Below are positions 45,299-57,969 of a stretch of 64,000 nucleotides of DNA, in pieces. The translations under genes and the position numbers were made by a program. Position 1 is the first letter of the stretch, and each line of letters starts with the position of its first letter. Under the pieces are notes generated by a model that was not told the origin of the DNA, searched no databases, and saw nothing but the letters and a program-made list of their open reading frames with translations. The stretch covers positions 496,001 to 560,000 of the forward strand of contig JAEUWY010000023.1 in NCBI GenBank assembly GCA_022059125.1, in the 5' to 3' direction. This stretch comes from Corynespora cassiicola (Eukaryota > Ascomycota > Dothideomycetes > Pleosporales > Corynesporascaceae).

Positions 45299-46326
45299 GA
45301 TGTAGAATCAACTATCAACTTGGTGATGCATAGATTGGCCAAGACAGGCTTCTGGGCACTGTTCGACGAGCTCCAGCGGGTTATATATACAAAGGTTCAC
45401 CAATCACGCCCGTTACATCATAGCCACGCTGTCGTTCCAGTAGCTTTCAGGGCCCTGCCTCTATGGTTCGAACGGAAGATCGTCCGGTCCACTTATCTTG
45501 TCTGTACCGGGACCGTATCGCTGGAAATCCGTCAGTCAATTCTCCGGTTGTCAGGCCACTGGGATGCCAAGACTAGCGTTCTTGACCCTGGGGCTAATCC
45601 CATGGCACCTTGGGCAAGTCCAGATGAAAGCGATGATTCGTTTATCGATAAGACTGTGATCTGCTACCTCTCTGCTCTTATTTCCACTCGTCTTGCCCTC
45701 GTCTTGGCCACGTCAAATTCATCGTGATATTCGACATTCACCATGACGTCATCCACCCAAAAATTTTCCCAACACTCCGAATCGCCACGATCGTGCTCAT
45801 AAATGCCATCTAGCTGGTTTCAGACACGGATTTAGGTTGTATATGGTTCGGGTTAGCATTCGGTATGCATTTAAGCCGCCAGGTAGGAGTTGGGCGAATA
45901 CCTTGCGTCATTGTTAGCAGTCTACTGCTGACTGCTTGTCGTCGACCTAAACCATTAGATGCCACACTGGGCACAGACAGGCTCAAGGGAAATGACTGAC
46001 AAAATCAATACTTATCACCTGCATCCACCGTCTAGAGGAAATGGTTCTATCTGGCGGAATGGCAGCCGGCACAGTTTGACACGCTCATCACAGCTCAATG
46101 AAGCATTTGCAAGACACATTATCATTAGCTCAACCGTAGTATTCGCCATATGTCGCCCTGAACCGTGATACCAACGTGGTACACACATCAACTTAGGAGA
46201 GTATCGAACGCCATCTATGCTGGTCGACCTGAACAAGGTCCCCAAATACCCAAGAATGCCCAGCCTCGCTACCCAAACACCGAAGATTGAAATCGAGCCA
46301 AACCAGAATCCCATTCCCCCCTTCTT
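45299..46326. other. intergenic, no gene seen
   Basis: Upstream of the pseudogene and downstream of the SDR. It carries a perfect TGACGTCA (CRE/ATF-type bZIP site) at 45744-45751. No convincing ORF. Confidence 0.45.
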
Positions 46327-47221
46327 TCAAGGAACCACGCTTCCTCCATCGATCTTCAAAGAACCGCCGGTCATGAACTTGGAGTCCTCACTTGCCAAGA
46401 AGGCAACGACGCCGGCGATGTCGTCGACCTTGGCAGAACGACCCAACGAGGGCTCTTCAATCTCTTCGAGCGGACCGTCGATGCCACTGGGATGAATAGT
46501 GTTGACGCGGATTCCATACTGCCCAAGCTCGCTGGCAGCCGTCAGGGCGAGCCCACGCACCGCAAACTTGGAGCCCGAGTCCAGGATCAAGCCCGGAGCC
46601 GCGCGCATGCCGGCAATGGATGAAGTCAGAATAATGGAGCCGCCATTGCCTAGGTCGCGCATGGCCTTTGCAGCATGCTTAAGGCCCAAGAAAGCTACAA
46701 CGCAACGAAATCCCGATCAGCACAAAGTTCTGACGTCAACCGAAAAAAAATGACAGAGGGAGGGGGTGGTGGGAAGGGAAAAAAAAAAAAGCCAACGTAC
46801 CAGACTTGACATTAACCCTCATAATCCGCTCATAGTCGTCCACCTTTGTGTCAAAAATGCTCGCCTCCTGCGAATTCGCGCCGGCGTTTAGAAACACGCA
46901 ATCGAGCCTTCGGAAGTGGATGAGGGTCCTCTTGACAAAGGCCTCGACGGCCGACTCGTCGGTGACGTCGCCGACGACGGTGAGGATGCGCGACTGCAGG
47001 GCCTGGCCCGTGTGCAGCGTCTCCTTGAGGATCTTGGTGGCGGCCTCGACGGCTTTGGCGTCGATGTCAACGATGCAGACGTTTGCTCCGTCGCGCAGTA
47101 ACCTGCCCGCCGTCTCGACGCCGATTCTGCCGGCTCCGCCCGTGATGATGACGACTTTGCCGTCTAGTCGGTGCACGGGGAGGGGGGTGTGAAGTTTCTG
47201 AACCAGGGCGGAGGGATCCAT
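46327..47221 (-). CDS. short-chain dehydrogenase/reductase lacking the catalytic Tyr
   Basis: Exons 46801-47221 and 46327-46694 (106-nt intron containing an A-run and a TGACGTCA) encode 262 aa. It is a classical-length SDR: the dinucleotide loop TGGAGRIG (27-34), an acidic residue after beta2 (VDID) suggesting NAD(H), the NAGA motif, the LTSSIAG serine (Ser166) and Lys183 in SKFAVRG. At the position of the catalytic Tyr (YxxxK) it has Asp179 (codon GAC), in LDSGSK. Tyr to Asp is a single-base change from TAC. Without Tyr the usual SDR mechanism should fail, so this is either a catalytically dead or altered enzyme, or a sequence error. The fold otherwise looks intact. Confidence 0.88.
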
Positions 47222-49093
47222 CTTGGGATATGTTTTGATGGTTGGGATACAAAATAGAACAAGGTCAATAGTAGTTGGGCCTGATCTTTTTGGTCTCTTT
47301 CGGTTTCACGGAGTAGTAACAGCAGGAGTAGTGGCAGGAGCCTTTAGAAGAAAAAAATCGAGGGGTACTAATTTATTTTGAGCTTCTGAGGACTGGAAAT
47401 TCGATCTTATGGTCCCGGGTTTTGGCTGGTCGGACCACGTGGGGTGACGTCCTGATGTACAAAGAGGGCTGGCACTCGGGCTCTGGGCGGTTTTACCCGA
47501 CTAAGCGAAAAGTCTGCTGGAGCTTTAAGCCGCCAGCGGCATAGTCAGTCCACCCAAGGTTTGGATGCCAGCGAATGGTCGCTCTCACCGGATTAGCACC
47601 GAGCGGTGAGCTGACACGTGATCGGTCCACTTAGATACGTCCTCGTTCAACATTCAGGGTTTTACGGGGAGGATCAGCGCTGTCTGCTGGCCGTGGAGAA
47701 CCTTGGAAGGGACAGCTTTTATGGGGAAAAGAGGGTTTTTCTAGAAGATTCAGCGTTTCAGGGTCGAGGAGGGAGGGGTGGCTGATGTGTGTCTGCCTCT
47801 TTGGTTGGCTCCGTGGCTCTTGTTTTTTTCGCTGTACGTTTTGATCAAGGGCTGTCTGTCCTGGCCCGACAACGATGACAAGGAATTCCGCAGGCCGCAG
47901 AGCTTCCCGGCCGGAAATGCCTCAAAACTCTTCGCTGCTCGGGGATCTTTTACAAATCGGGACCCAGTGTTCGCTTCGTCTACTCCGCGGTGTGGATAAC
48001 CATGCCCCAATTCGGTGTTCGACATTGACAGCGTACTCCACCAGCATCCACCACATATATACACAACAGTGACTTCATTGGCGCGGCTGCCGTGTATACT
48101 TGTTCGACTCGGCCCTTGGGCGCAAAGATGGACCGAACAGCTCCCTGATAACGTTCCTGTACTGCAGACTACCGGTGATTAAGTGTTTCGGGTATCTCGA
48201 GCTACGTCATTGCACCGCGCTGGCCCCGAGATCCCTTCAGGCTTGCAAATTCTCCAGGTCGGAGACTTCTCCGAGTATACTAGGGCCTTCCCGATGGGGG
48301 CAAAGAGCCTGGCGCCTTCTCCGCTGTAACGATGCAACATTCTGGCGGTCTTTGATTTTCCCGGATCCACACCGACCGGATTGTCGCTGCACCCAACTCC
48401 ACTATCTCTGGAGCAGGTGGAGGCATGGGGCACGACAGCTACCCACACGCCCCCCCCAGCAACAGCAGTAGTGTGAACGATTATTTCGCGCTCGGGGACG
48501 ACACCCGTCCGCTCTGTTCAGCTTCCCCTTCCCCGGATTTTGATGCCGTAAAGCGTACAGCTGGGAAGGACGAGGACTCGCGATGCGATTGCGAGACCCT
48601 GGTGCGACCGATTTTTTTTTCCTTCCGAGCGCAGGCGGTAACCGCCAGCAGGATCTTCGATGCGCCGGTGCGGGCCGGCGAACAGAGGTATCACGTACAG
48701 CGGGTGATTGGCCTGGGTGTACTAAGCTTTTGCTCCTTTGTGAATCCTGCTTTGGACGGATCGAACATCTGGCAAAAGCCTAACATACAGGCATTACTAC
48801 ATCAGGCTAAGCTTACCCGCACACAAGGTCTCGTGAGCTCCCAAATCAGGCCATGGGACTAGGGGGATGCACGTGAAGGCTCTTGATGTACGGATGATGT
48901 AGATCAGACTAATCGTGTCATCACTGGGACATGGGCATGGGTGTTCAGTGATAAGTAAACAACAAGGCTGCCGTGGGTTCCATATGGAGGTTCAAGGTTT
49001 GTGATGTTTGACATTACTTTCGTTACATAACTACAATGGCGGCACCACTTTTTTTCTGTTTTACAGTGGTGAGCTGCCGGCCAGCCGTCCCGG
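47222..49093. other. 1.9-kb intergenic region, no gene seen
   Basis: Upstream of the SDR and downstream of the esterase. ORFs such as 48425-48862 (plus) show no domain. A CACGTGG E-box lies near 47436 and a CACGTGATC near 47616. Confidence 0.45.
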
Positions 49094-50116
49094 CTACCAA
49101 TCAAGGAAGTAGTCGATGCCATCCGAGAGCGCGGCGCCGCCAACAGCTGCGTGGTCGCTGAATGGGTACTCGTGGAGCTCAATGTCCCGGAGCGCCGGGC
49201 TGTCCTTGAGCTCGTCGTACAGCTGGTTGGTCAAGTCCGTCATCCTCATCGGCACGATGATGCTCTTCCTAAACTCAAACTCCTCCTCGGTCTCGGTCCT
49301 CCGCTTGACGGGGAACTGCTCGAGGGCACCGTAGCTAATCTGAAACGCAGGCTTGGTGCCAGAAGAGTTGGGCTCCGTCTTGAGCGGCTCGAGTTGGTCG
49401 AGAATGTAGTCGTTGTTCCAGAATAGGGCTGGGGAGGCGGACAGAAAGGTATCGAAGAGGTCGGGCCGCACGAGGAGCGCATACAAGACGAAGAGTCCAC
49501 CAAAGGAGTGTCCGTACAGTGCATCGCGCGAGAACTCGGCGTTCGGGAAGACGGTATCCCTGACCCACGGTCGAAGCACGTCGTCGATGAAGGTAATGAA
49601 GTTGTCGGCGTTGGAGGGCACACCTGGCTGCTCGGCAGGCGGGCAGGTGTCGCAAACCGGAGGCTGCATGTCGTAACCGCGGTTGACGCTGTAGGGCGAG
49701 TCCGCAATGGTCTCTGGGTAGCCAATGCTGACGACAATGGTGTCGGGCTGGTTGAATTCCACGGGACGTCGGCGGCGGAAGGCTTCGGTGGCGCCTAAGC
49801 CAAGCGCGTTGCCGTCGAGGACGTACCTGTCAAAAGTGTCAGCTGTGTGCCATGGCGGTTTTGTGGAGATTAGGTTTCGCGGGGACGTTGGATCTGCGAA
49901 CCATTGATCTCGTGGGGAAAGGGCCGGATGGCTTGCTTACATTGTATCAACAGTGCTGTCCTCATTGCGAGAAGTCCAGTTCAGGGGCCATGCGAGCTGG
50001 ACCTGATACTCCCAAGTGCCATTCGACACATTCCAGAAGCCGACATTGGGAAGCACGGTTGACGGAAACGACTCGATGAGAGGAGTGAAGCTCCAGTTTC
50101 CAATTGAGCTCGACAT
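49094..50116 (-). CDS. alpha/beta-hydrolase of the IroE/Fes (siderophore esterase-like) group
   Basis: Exons 49941-50116 and 49094-49826 (114-nt intron) encode 302 aa. It begins MSSSIGN without a signal peptide, so it is cytosolic. The nucleophile elbow is YGHSFGG with Ser166, after an RDTVFPNAEFSRDA stretch; SASPALFWNND follows, and the His is His284 in YPFSDHAAVGG. The order matches the putative esterase family (esterase D/IroE type), which includes fungal TAFC/fusarinine siderophore esterases that release iron inside the cell. A direct siderophore role is not proven: there are no siderophore-biosynthesis or transporter genes nearby in this window. It may act on another ester. Confidence 0.85.
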
Positions 50117-52014
50117 GATGAATGTTTCTCGGGATCCCTGGTCTGGAAGAAGCCGTCACAAAGGGTGGCGTCTCGAAACGCGCCGGATGCCACCTTTTGT
50201 ATCTGCAAACGCTTCTGGAGCTCTGGGAAGCGACGGACCAGCGGCGTGCTCTTCATGCGGGGACTTGGCCTGATTAACGCACGTGTGCAGCGCCGTGTGC
50301 AGCGCCTCCTGCCAGGGTCTCCCAAGCCGTCAACCCCAATCCAGCTAGCATGGAAGCGGAACACGCGCTTCTGGCCCCGGCAATTGAGCTCGATATCCCG
50401 GCTCTTAATGAACTTGGTGAACTTCAGGTTTAGCTTGCCGCGGGCCACTGACGGACTCCACCAGCCTGCGCGCGCCGGTGATGCGGTCGCTGGTAAGCGA
50501 TGAATGCTAGACCTGCACCCACTGCCACTCAGGCGATGCCGTGCCTGTTCTCGGGAATTTCCAATAAATGGTGTCTGCGTTGCCATGCAGATGGGTTCTA
50601 GAAATTCCTAGCGTAGAGCTTGAGTCGTGGAGTTAGCCACTGGTGCGGAGCAGGGTGATTCGGATAGAGTCGTGGAGTAGGGACAAGACATGATAAGACG
50701 TTAGCGCTTGTTTTCGGGGGCTGGAGAGCACGCAACGAGAGCTTGGAATGAGGAACATCCGGTTTTTTGGCACGCCCATCATGCAGAGTGGACAGAGCTG
50801 AGATGCCAAGCTGACTCAGATACGGATTGGCAGTGTAGCGAAAACAAGCAAAAGGGCTTGACATTGCTAGATCCGGCATGCCGAGACCGTATATGAGCAG
50901 GAAGAAGAGTATAGTTCCTGCGCCGCAGGCATGCAGAGGAGCTGCATTTCACACCTGGTTCTGCAAAATGACACCAGTCGAACACGGAAGGAGATTGTCG
51001 TCGACTCTGTATCGATGGGACTCAAAGCCGGGCCTTGTTCCGAGCTAGACAAGACTAGTAGAGCCTCGAGGTCGAGTCAATGGCCCAGGCTCCTACACGT
51101 GATGCCGCCCTTCGACTTTATCTGGCCGTTCCCGCTCGAAAATCCATCAATCCCGAATCCCAAGTCTTGGAACTGCCGTATTCTGTCTGGGCCTCCTCTG
51201 CAGGAACACATTGAATTCCGTTTCATGAGGCTCACTCGCGTTCACACGTCAGCCAACCGCGCACACAGGTCCAATGCTGGTACGGGCGCCGGCCCGCCAT
51301 CAGGAACAGCAGAACGCTCCGACAAGGACCATTCTGTCGGTTTTATCATGCCGCGTCCCGAATGAAAAATCGCTGAAGCGACTGGCCAATCATGCTTTCG
51401 CAAGCTGGGGAGTTCAAGTTGCTGGCCAATGGGAAGAGAAGGCACCGGAGATTTAGCCTTGAGCAGAGTTTTTGGCGAATAGCGCGCATCCGACCTGACC
51501 CCACGCCTGGGTTTCTCTTTTGCTTCCAAGGGAGCCGCGATCATGTTATGATTCAGTATCGCGGTTGTGGGCCTCGGGATGTGGAATGTTGAAGTCGCAC
51601 GGGAGCGCGCGATGTCACCTCATGGATGGTTGAATATGAGTGTTGTTCCAGGCCTGCTGTTTTCTCAGTCTTCGGCCGAAACTGCGCAGATCTTATGCCT
51701 CCCATTTTTTTGCATAATCCTTTGCCACCAATGGTTTATGTAAACCAGGGATCGTTGACAGAAAAATCAGGAGAAATTGAATTTCCGAGGCAGGTAATCT
51801 CTCAGCCTGTGTGCCGTAATTTGAGAGTCATGTCTGCGCCTGAATCAACATGTGAGAGGATTTGAGTTTGGCAAGACATGGTGCCTTTGCAGTACAAGCG
51901 GCATTGAAGGATGCTTTATTCCAGCATGAGTTAATAACATAACGAATGGACGGGATGGGTGGCTGAAAATAGATCAACGTTATCGAAATCGAGATTTCGG
52001 CATTGCATCGGTGC
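50117..52014. other. 1.9-kb intergenic region, no gene seen
   Basis: Promoter of the esterase at its left end and 3' flank of the regulator at its right end. Overlapping ORFs on both strands have no recognisable content. Confidence 0.45.
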
Positions 52015-53847
52015 CTATTTGAGTTGAGGCCCTCCAAGGTCTATCAACGGCGACAATGGTGACAAAGGCGACCACAACTCATCCGAGTCAGCGCCCGTAT
52101 CTAAGGTTCCGCCGTTCATATCAAGGAAGTCCATGACTCCATTCGAGTGCGAACTCCCCTGCGGCAGGAACCGCTCTAACTGCATCTTGATCAACTCATG
52201 ATCCTCCACGGCCACATCTTCGAACCAAAGAACCTCTCTGGTCGCATTCAAGAGTTCATCCCACGAGTTCAAGCCCATCTTACTCATCACCATTGACAAC
52301 CTGACAACGAATTCGCCACGCTCTTGCTCATTCTCTGATTCCTTTGCTGCACTGAACAAAGCCCAGAGCAATAGTGGTCTTAATTCTCCCCACTCCGCAA
52401 AGTGTGTCTTGATCACCGACATCAAGTTATTTCGGAGAGTTGTAGTTCGCACGGGGTGTATTCCAAAGGTCCTCCATATTGGCGCCAGAAACAGAAGAGT
52501 ACCGATTCGACAAACTTCTCCGATGATGGCTGCACGCGTGGCTTCTGAGTGTCGCGGGCGAAGACTGAGAAGACGGTGCAAAATTGGCTCCATCCATGCC
52601 TTGGGAGGCGTATTGGATTGAGACATTCGGACTAAAGCTTCATATATTGCAAGCCAGAATCTTTCACCCGGGAGTTCTTTTTGGTAGGCGCTGATGATCG
52701 AGTTGTGCGGCCGTTCTAAAGCTTGGTCTATATCTGGATCTGGGTCAATCGACCGACTCCATGTGGATGGCAAGGGAAGGTGCGGTCGTTGATTCTGTGA
52801 GAATGAGCCACAAACATCTGCCCTAACGATTTTGTAAGCGTTCGTTCCTTTTATAGACATTTGCCCAAGATGCAACGTAGCGGATGCTGCCAGCTTACCA
52901 TGCGAGGCAAATGTACAGTTGCAGGTTCGTGACGGTGCTCAACCCACCACGCAATCTGATGATTTTCAACAGTCCTTGCATATGATTGTTCCATCCATCG
53001 AAGTCGGCAATGATATTCTGGTCTGGAGTCATTAATGTCCTCGGGGCAGTAGTCAACCAACCTACATCATGCATCAGAAACCCACACATGGGACCAAGAA
53101 GGCCGTCGCTGGTATGCTGCTCAGGATCATCCAATTTAGTCTTGATCATCTGCACAGCCTTGTGTATATAACAGAGGCTGTCTTTCGTATCTTGGCTCAA
53201 TAAGGTCATGGCACGCAACATCTGAGCATAGAGCTCTGTAATGGAACATGTTGTTGCGATCATGAGCTCGTCACTAAGAGCAACTTCAGACCATGCCTCC
53301 CGTATTGCAAGAGCATGGCCTGTGCTGGCCTCAAAAACTACCTTACGATCAGCGGCTGGGTCATCTACCGACTCCATTCAGTAAATCTCCTACATCCTAG
53401 TATGTCCAATCCGGCTGATACCATAAGATTGACTGTGCATTGTGCTGTGGTAAGCGGTATCCACTCACAACAGAACTCTCACTTACTGTTCGAGTCGTAG
53501 CGACTGGCCATTTCGGCGTCTATTCCAAACGGAATAGATGCAAATGCATCTTCATCCTCTAGTCCAGATGTGGCTATTGGTGCAGCATGGGATTGGTCGG
53601 GAGAAGCCTCCCGGATCTCAAACACAATTTGGTTTTTCGCACTTCTGGGCCGTCGTTTCTTCCGCAGTTTTCCGAAGTTTGTCATCGCCGACGATCGTAT
53701 ATAATCAATTGTATCCTTGTTTTTGAGATCATCCGGGTGTGACAAGTTGATGAACGTGAAATTCTGTTGTGTCGCCTGATCCATCATTGATAAGCTTTGG
53801 CTCTCGCAAGTCTGGTGCGGGGATGAACAATTTGTAACCATTTTCAT
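52015..53847 (-). CDS. fungal transcription-factor-like protein without zinc cluster
   Basis: Exons 53487-53847, 52899-53364 and 52015-52822 encode 544 aa. The N-terminus has the FINLSHPDDLKNKDTIDYIRSSAMTN-type block followed by the basic KLRKKRRPRS (~45-70), known from fungal regulator-like proteins that have lost or never had a Zn2Cys6 motif. The middle (AWSEVALSDELMIATTCSITELY) and the HDVGWLTTAPRTL, WADVCGSFSQNQRPHLP and LFLAPIWRTFGI blocks correspond to the fungal-specific domain. No six-cysteine cluster is present. The 122-nt first intron (53365-53486) is my least certain splice; some coding sequence may be hidden there. It could be a co-regulator. It sits beside the catabolic genes at 55-64 kb, which it might regulate. 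Confidence 0.75.
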
Positions 53848-55124
53848 GCCTCTTATAGGAACGGGAGTTATGTCAGCCTTTTGTTATCAGGATTCGCTCA
53901 TTAGTCAACACTGTAGCATCGAGAAATGTCGCCTTCGGAACATGCTACAGCAAATCTCAATGTATAGATGGTGGCCTGAACTGGGACACAACAGCTCAGT
54001 GGCGGGACATATTGCACCTCGCCCGATAGGGCAGGCAACGGGAGTAGATCCAAGCCCAAGATCTTCTTGGGAGTAGTAGTCAGCGATTTTGAAACACTAT
54101 TAGGGGCTAACATCACCATTTTTTCTCGCGATGCTTAGGATTTATGCACCACAACTTTAGCGTCATGCAAGAGCAGGGAAGACCGATATCAGAAAAGGGA
54201 CTAGCGTCTGTAGTACTACCACGCAATGTACAATCCTATCCCTGCCGCTAACATTCAATTCGCTAGGCTCTATCATCTTTCTATTAGCCTCGTACCTTAT
54301 TACGGAAGGATTATATAACCAAGATCTTGGCCAGCTAATATCTATACTGCTGTCTTGTTTCCCGAACAGGCGCTCCAAAAGCAGAGTCTCTTTGCTAAAA
54401 GCGAACTCATTGTGCGAGAATGTTTGTTTATTTTTACTACAGCAAAATTGATGGCTGTGCCATGTGGGATGTTCCCTAATGTATGGTTGTTCTGTCCTAG
54501 GCAAGAGGAATGCAGTACTTTGATGCCCCCGATAAGACGAGCACATTACGATTTGCACATCACAGAATTGCACTGAAATTTCCATTATCGAAGCAGATTA
54601 GAGACTGAGAAATCAGAACGAGCTGGCGTGTGATCATCGTATCCCTACGTTATCTTTTCTTCGACATCTTTACCTACTGGGCTTCTTATTCTCAAATTTA
54701 TAAGAAGGCTGCTCGTCATGCCAACGAAGCTGCAACATTCTAAGAACTCAAACTTTGTAAGAGTATATTGCAATATGTACCAGTATATGCTAGTCGTCAA
54801 ATTTAGGTGATCCTGCGCCTACAGGCACTCGAGTTCATCAAGAGTTTGTTATGCTTTACAATTATTATGGTGCATGTGGCTCTAAAGTTGTACTTTATGC
54901 TCGGGTATCCATAATAAAGGACTCGATAAAGTCATTAAAGTTATGGGTGTATTGGGTTATGTTCTCATGCTCTCTGTGGGGACCGTTCATCACTTGTGGC
55001 TCGAGATGTGGATTGTGAGTTGCTGATTCAGACACTCCAGCTGACGAACCTTGGGATGATGATTCATATGAAAGCTCAAAAAAAGTAAGCACATGAAACC
55101 AGAAATATATTGTACGACATGCAA
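53848..55124. other. intergenic, AT-rich, no gene seen
   Basis: 1.3 kb with no supportable gene. It contains the regulator's promoter (left end) and the acyl-CoA dehydrogenase 3' flank (right end). Confidence 0.45.
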
Positions 55125-56574
55125 CTATACAATACCCCAGAATTCTTCAGGTTCCAGGTTCCACTTTTTGCACAGCTCCTTGTATCTTCTAGTATACTGT
55201 TCCGCCCTCTCCCTGAACTCCTTAGCTTTCTTCATCTGGTCTCTACCAACCTGATGCCGATGCGCGGAATCCGGGCCGTCAGCAACCCTGACGAACCTCG
55301 CATACGTCCACAGTTCCGGGAGAGGAGTGTGCTGCGTCAGACCTTGGCCGCCATACATCTGCATAGCTTCATCGATCACCTTGAGCAATGCATTCGGAAC
55401 CATGATCTTACTCTGGGCAATGGCGTACTTGCCGGCTTTGTTCCCGTGTAGGTCCATGGTATCCGCAGCGTTGAGAACCACAAGTCGCATGCTGTCGATG
55501 GTCATGCGCATGTCTGCAATGCGCTCGATGTTGCTGTCAAACTCGCCGATGAACTTACCGCGGGGCTTCTTGCGGGGCTCAAAGCAGCGGACAAGGGCAA
55601 GCTCGAATGCGCGCTCGGCTTGGCCTATGAGCCTCATGCAGTGATGGATCCGGCCAGGTCCGAGGCGGCCTTGCGCGATTTCGAAAGCTCGGCCAGGACC
55701 CAGAATGATATTCTCGCGTGGCACGCGAACATTCTCGTAGATGTACTCGCCATGGCCTTCGGGTGCCCAGTCATATCCCATAATCGTCAGATTCCTGACC
55801 TGCTTTAGGCCGGGCGTCTTTGCCGGAACAACGAGTGTAGTGTGTCTATTCCATGGGTTTGGGTTCTTTGGGTCCGAACATCCCATGAGGATAAACAACT
55901 GCATCTCATCGTTATATTGGCAGTTTCCATAAAGCTTGCGCCCATTGATTATGACCTCCTTGTCGGTGATTTCCATCTTTATGCCGATTTGTGTCGCGTC
56001 GGAGGAGGCTACGTCGGGCTCGGTCATGCTGTACGCGGAGGACATGTCGCCGTTCATAAGAGGGTGTAGCCATCTCTTCTTTTGTTCAGGGGTGCAGTAC
56101 TTTGCGAGTAGCTCGATGTTACCAGTTTCTGGGGCGTGGCAGTTCATAGTCTTGTACAATTAGCATTTTATACCCAACCCGTGGATGATCATTCACCTGC
56201 GCAGCCCAATATACTCTCCCCATTATCTCCGCACAGCACGAGTACTCAAGGTTGGTCAATCCGGGGCTTTCTTCGAAGTGGTTTGGTAGGAACAAGTTGA
56301 AGAGCCCTTGGGCTTTCGCCTTCTTCCTCAGCTCATGGATAATGGCTGGTGTCTTCCACCTATCCTCTTTCAATTGAGCTTTGTAGATGCGCTCCGCTGG
56401 AATGCATTCGGTCTCGACCCAGTCGTGGACTTGTTGTATCTTCTCGATCGCGATCGGCCGAAGTTTCGCCTTGACCCAAGGAGGGATGCGAGCGAAAGCT
56501 GGGTTGTTCTCCATGTCGATGTTCGAGGCCCTGGTGCTGGCAGCAAAGGGGGTCAAGTAGGGAAACGGAGACAT
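55125..56574 (-). CDS. acyl-CoA dehydrogenase
   Basis: Exons 56197-56574 and 55125-56150 (46-nt intron) encode 467 aa from the ATG at 56574. The next upstream frame has only a TTG. The chain covers the helical N-terminal domain (PPWVKAKLRPIAIEKIQQVHDW), the SAYSMTEPDVASSDATQIG FAD/substrate block (MTEP..SSD), INGRKLYG, and the C-terminal MYGGQGLTQHTPLPELWTYARFVRVADGP region holding the FAD and catalytic-loop residues. It is most similar in layout to ACAD10/11-type enzymes. It would oxidise an acyl-CoA to the 2-enoyl-CoA in peroxisome or mitochondrion. The C-terminus is not a clear SKL, so peroxisomal targeting is not supported. It shares a 289-bp promoter with the hydrolase at 56864. Confidence 0.92.
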
Positions 56575-56863
56575 CCAGCTCTCCTCCAAGAATAAAGATG
56601 TTTCCCCATATCTGCCGTGGCTCAGGGTAGCCAATGGGGTCTGATGGTGGTTTGGAGGGTTGGCCGAGGGAGACGTGGGGAAGCTCGGAACTCGTTACGC
56701 GCGAGTCTGGAGCTTTGGCCCCTGACGACTCTTGGGCGCGCTAGCTCGGAACCCCTCCACCGCGAATCCATCGACATGGCGATGCGCGTTCCATTGGGCC
56801 TTAAATCAGGGTGTTTCGCGATGGAGACTCTTCTAAATCTTAAGAATCTTCCGTCGATTGAAA
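56575..56863. promoter_or_regulatory. 289-bp divergent promoter region
   Basis: Separates the acyl-CoA dehydrogenase and alpha/beta-hydrolase start codons and must hold both promoters. Shared control is likely. Confidence 0.5.
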
Positions 56864-57969
56864 ATGACTTCTGAGGGATTTGCGAAGCCATGGGCAGAGG
56901 TATGCCCAGATAGACATGCGCAGACCGAATTAACCGCTGACTAGAATAGTTCGAGGAAGAATTCGGAGAGCGGCTACTCATCCAAGGCGACTTGACCAGC
57001 TGCCAGGATGGCTTTGCAAGAATTGGAGCTAAGATGGTATCGAAGTACCAGTTTCCACCGCCTGATCCCGCGATACAGACTGAGGAGAAAACGGTCGACG
57101 GCCTCAGATTTCGCATATACACGCCCAAGAATTATGCTGGCGGAAAACCAGTAGGTGTATATTTTCATGGTGGCGGATGGGCTATGGGAGATCTTGACGG
57201 AGATGATGCATTCTGCAGACAGATTTCCAAAGGTGGCGACGTAGTTCTGGTCTCGGTAGAGTACGGGCTAGCACCACAGAACAAACACCCTGGCCTGATA
57301 AACGACTGCTGGAAGGGACTAAATTGGACACTGAGCAATGCGAAAGACCTTGGTGGTATTGAGGGCAAGATATTTACGGCTGGAACCTCTGCCGGAGGGC
57401 AGCTTGCTCTGAGCCTTGCGTTGAAAGCTCTTGATGAGGGCCTTGAGGATTCGCTTGTCGGAGTTGTTGCGCAGGTTCCTGCGACAATACACCCAGCCGC
57501 AGTTCCGGAGAATTTGAAGTCCAAATACACATCTACCAACGAGCATGCAGAGCATACGGTTAATTCTAAAAGCGCAATGCAGACTTTTTGGGGTATGGAG
57601 TCTTTATGGTCGGAGACGCCTGAACTAACATGATGCAGATGCATTTGGTATCCCGCCAAACGATCCTTATGCGTCTCCGCTTCTTCACCCTCGGATCAAT
57701 GACTTGAAGAAAGTATACATGACTGTAGCTGGACATGATACACTGAGGGACGACGGACTGCTGTTCAAGCAGAAGTTGGATGATGCAGAGTGCGTTGTGC
57801 CCCCTCTAGGAACGTCTGGAAGCTCATTCAAAGCAGTGTCTCATCCAAGTTGGACTTCTACCCTGGATATCCGCACTACCACTGGGCATGGCCCTCGCCG
57901 AAACTCAGGAAAACGCAACAAGAGTACGTATCTAACCTAGCGAAGGGCGTACAATTCGTTGTCTCGTAG
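56864..57969 (+). CDS. alpha/beta-hydrolase (hormone-sensitive-lipase-like esterase)
   Basis: Exons 56864-56899, 56950-57592, 57639-57789 and 57837-57969 encode 320 aa; the second intron has a CTAAC branch and the last joins GA and T to give LDDADVSSKLD. The HSL oxyanion motif HGGG lies at 85-88 (YFHGGGWAMG), the nucleophile Ser159 is in GTSAGG, the acid is in GHDTLRDDG and the His in YPGYPHYHW. There is no signal peptide. The family hydrolyses short acyl esters and carbamates. It diverges from the acyl-CoA dehydrogenase, suggesting release of an acid or alcohol that then enters oxidation. The specific ester is unknown. Confidence 0.9.

Noticed and set aside
45194..45727. 177-codon plus-strand ORF over and beyond the FMN pseudogene
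   Set aside because: Its first part is antisense to the pseudogene N-terminus and the rest has no recognisable content.
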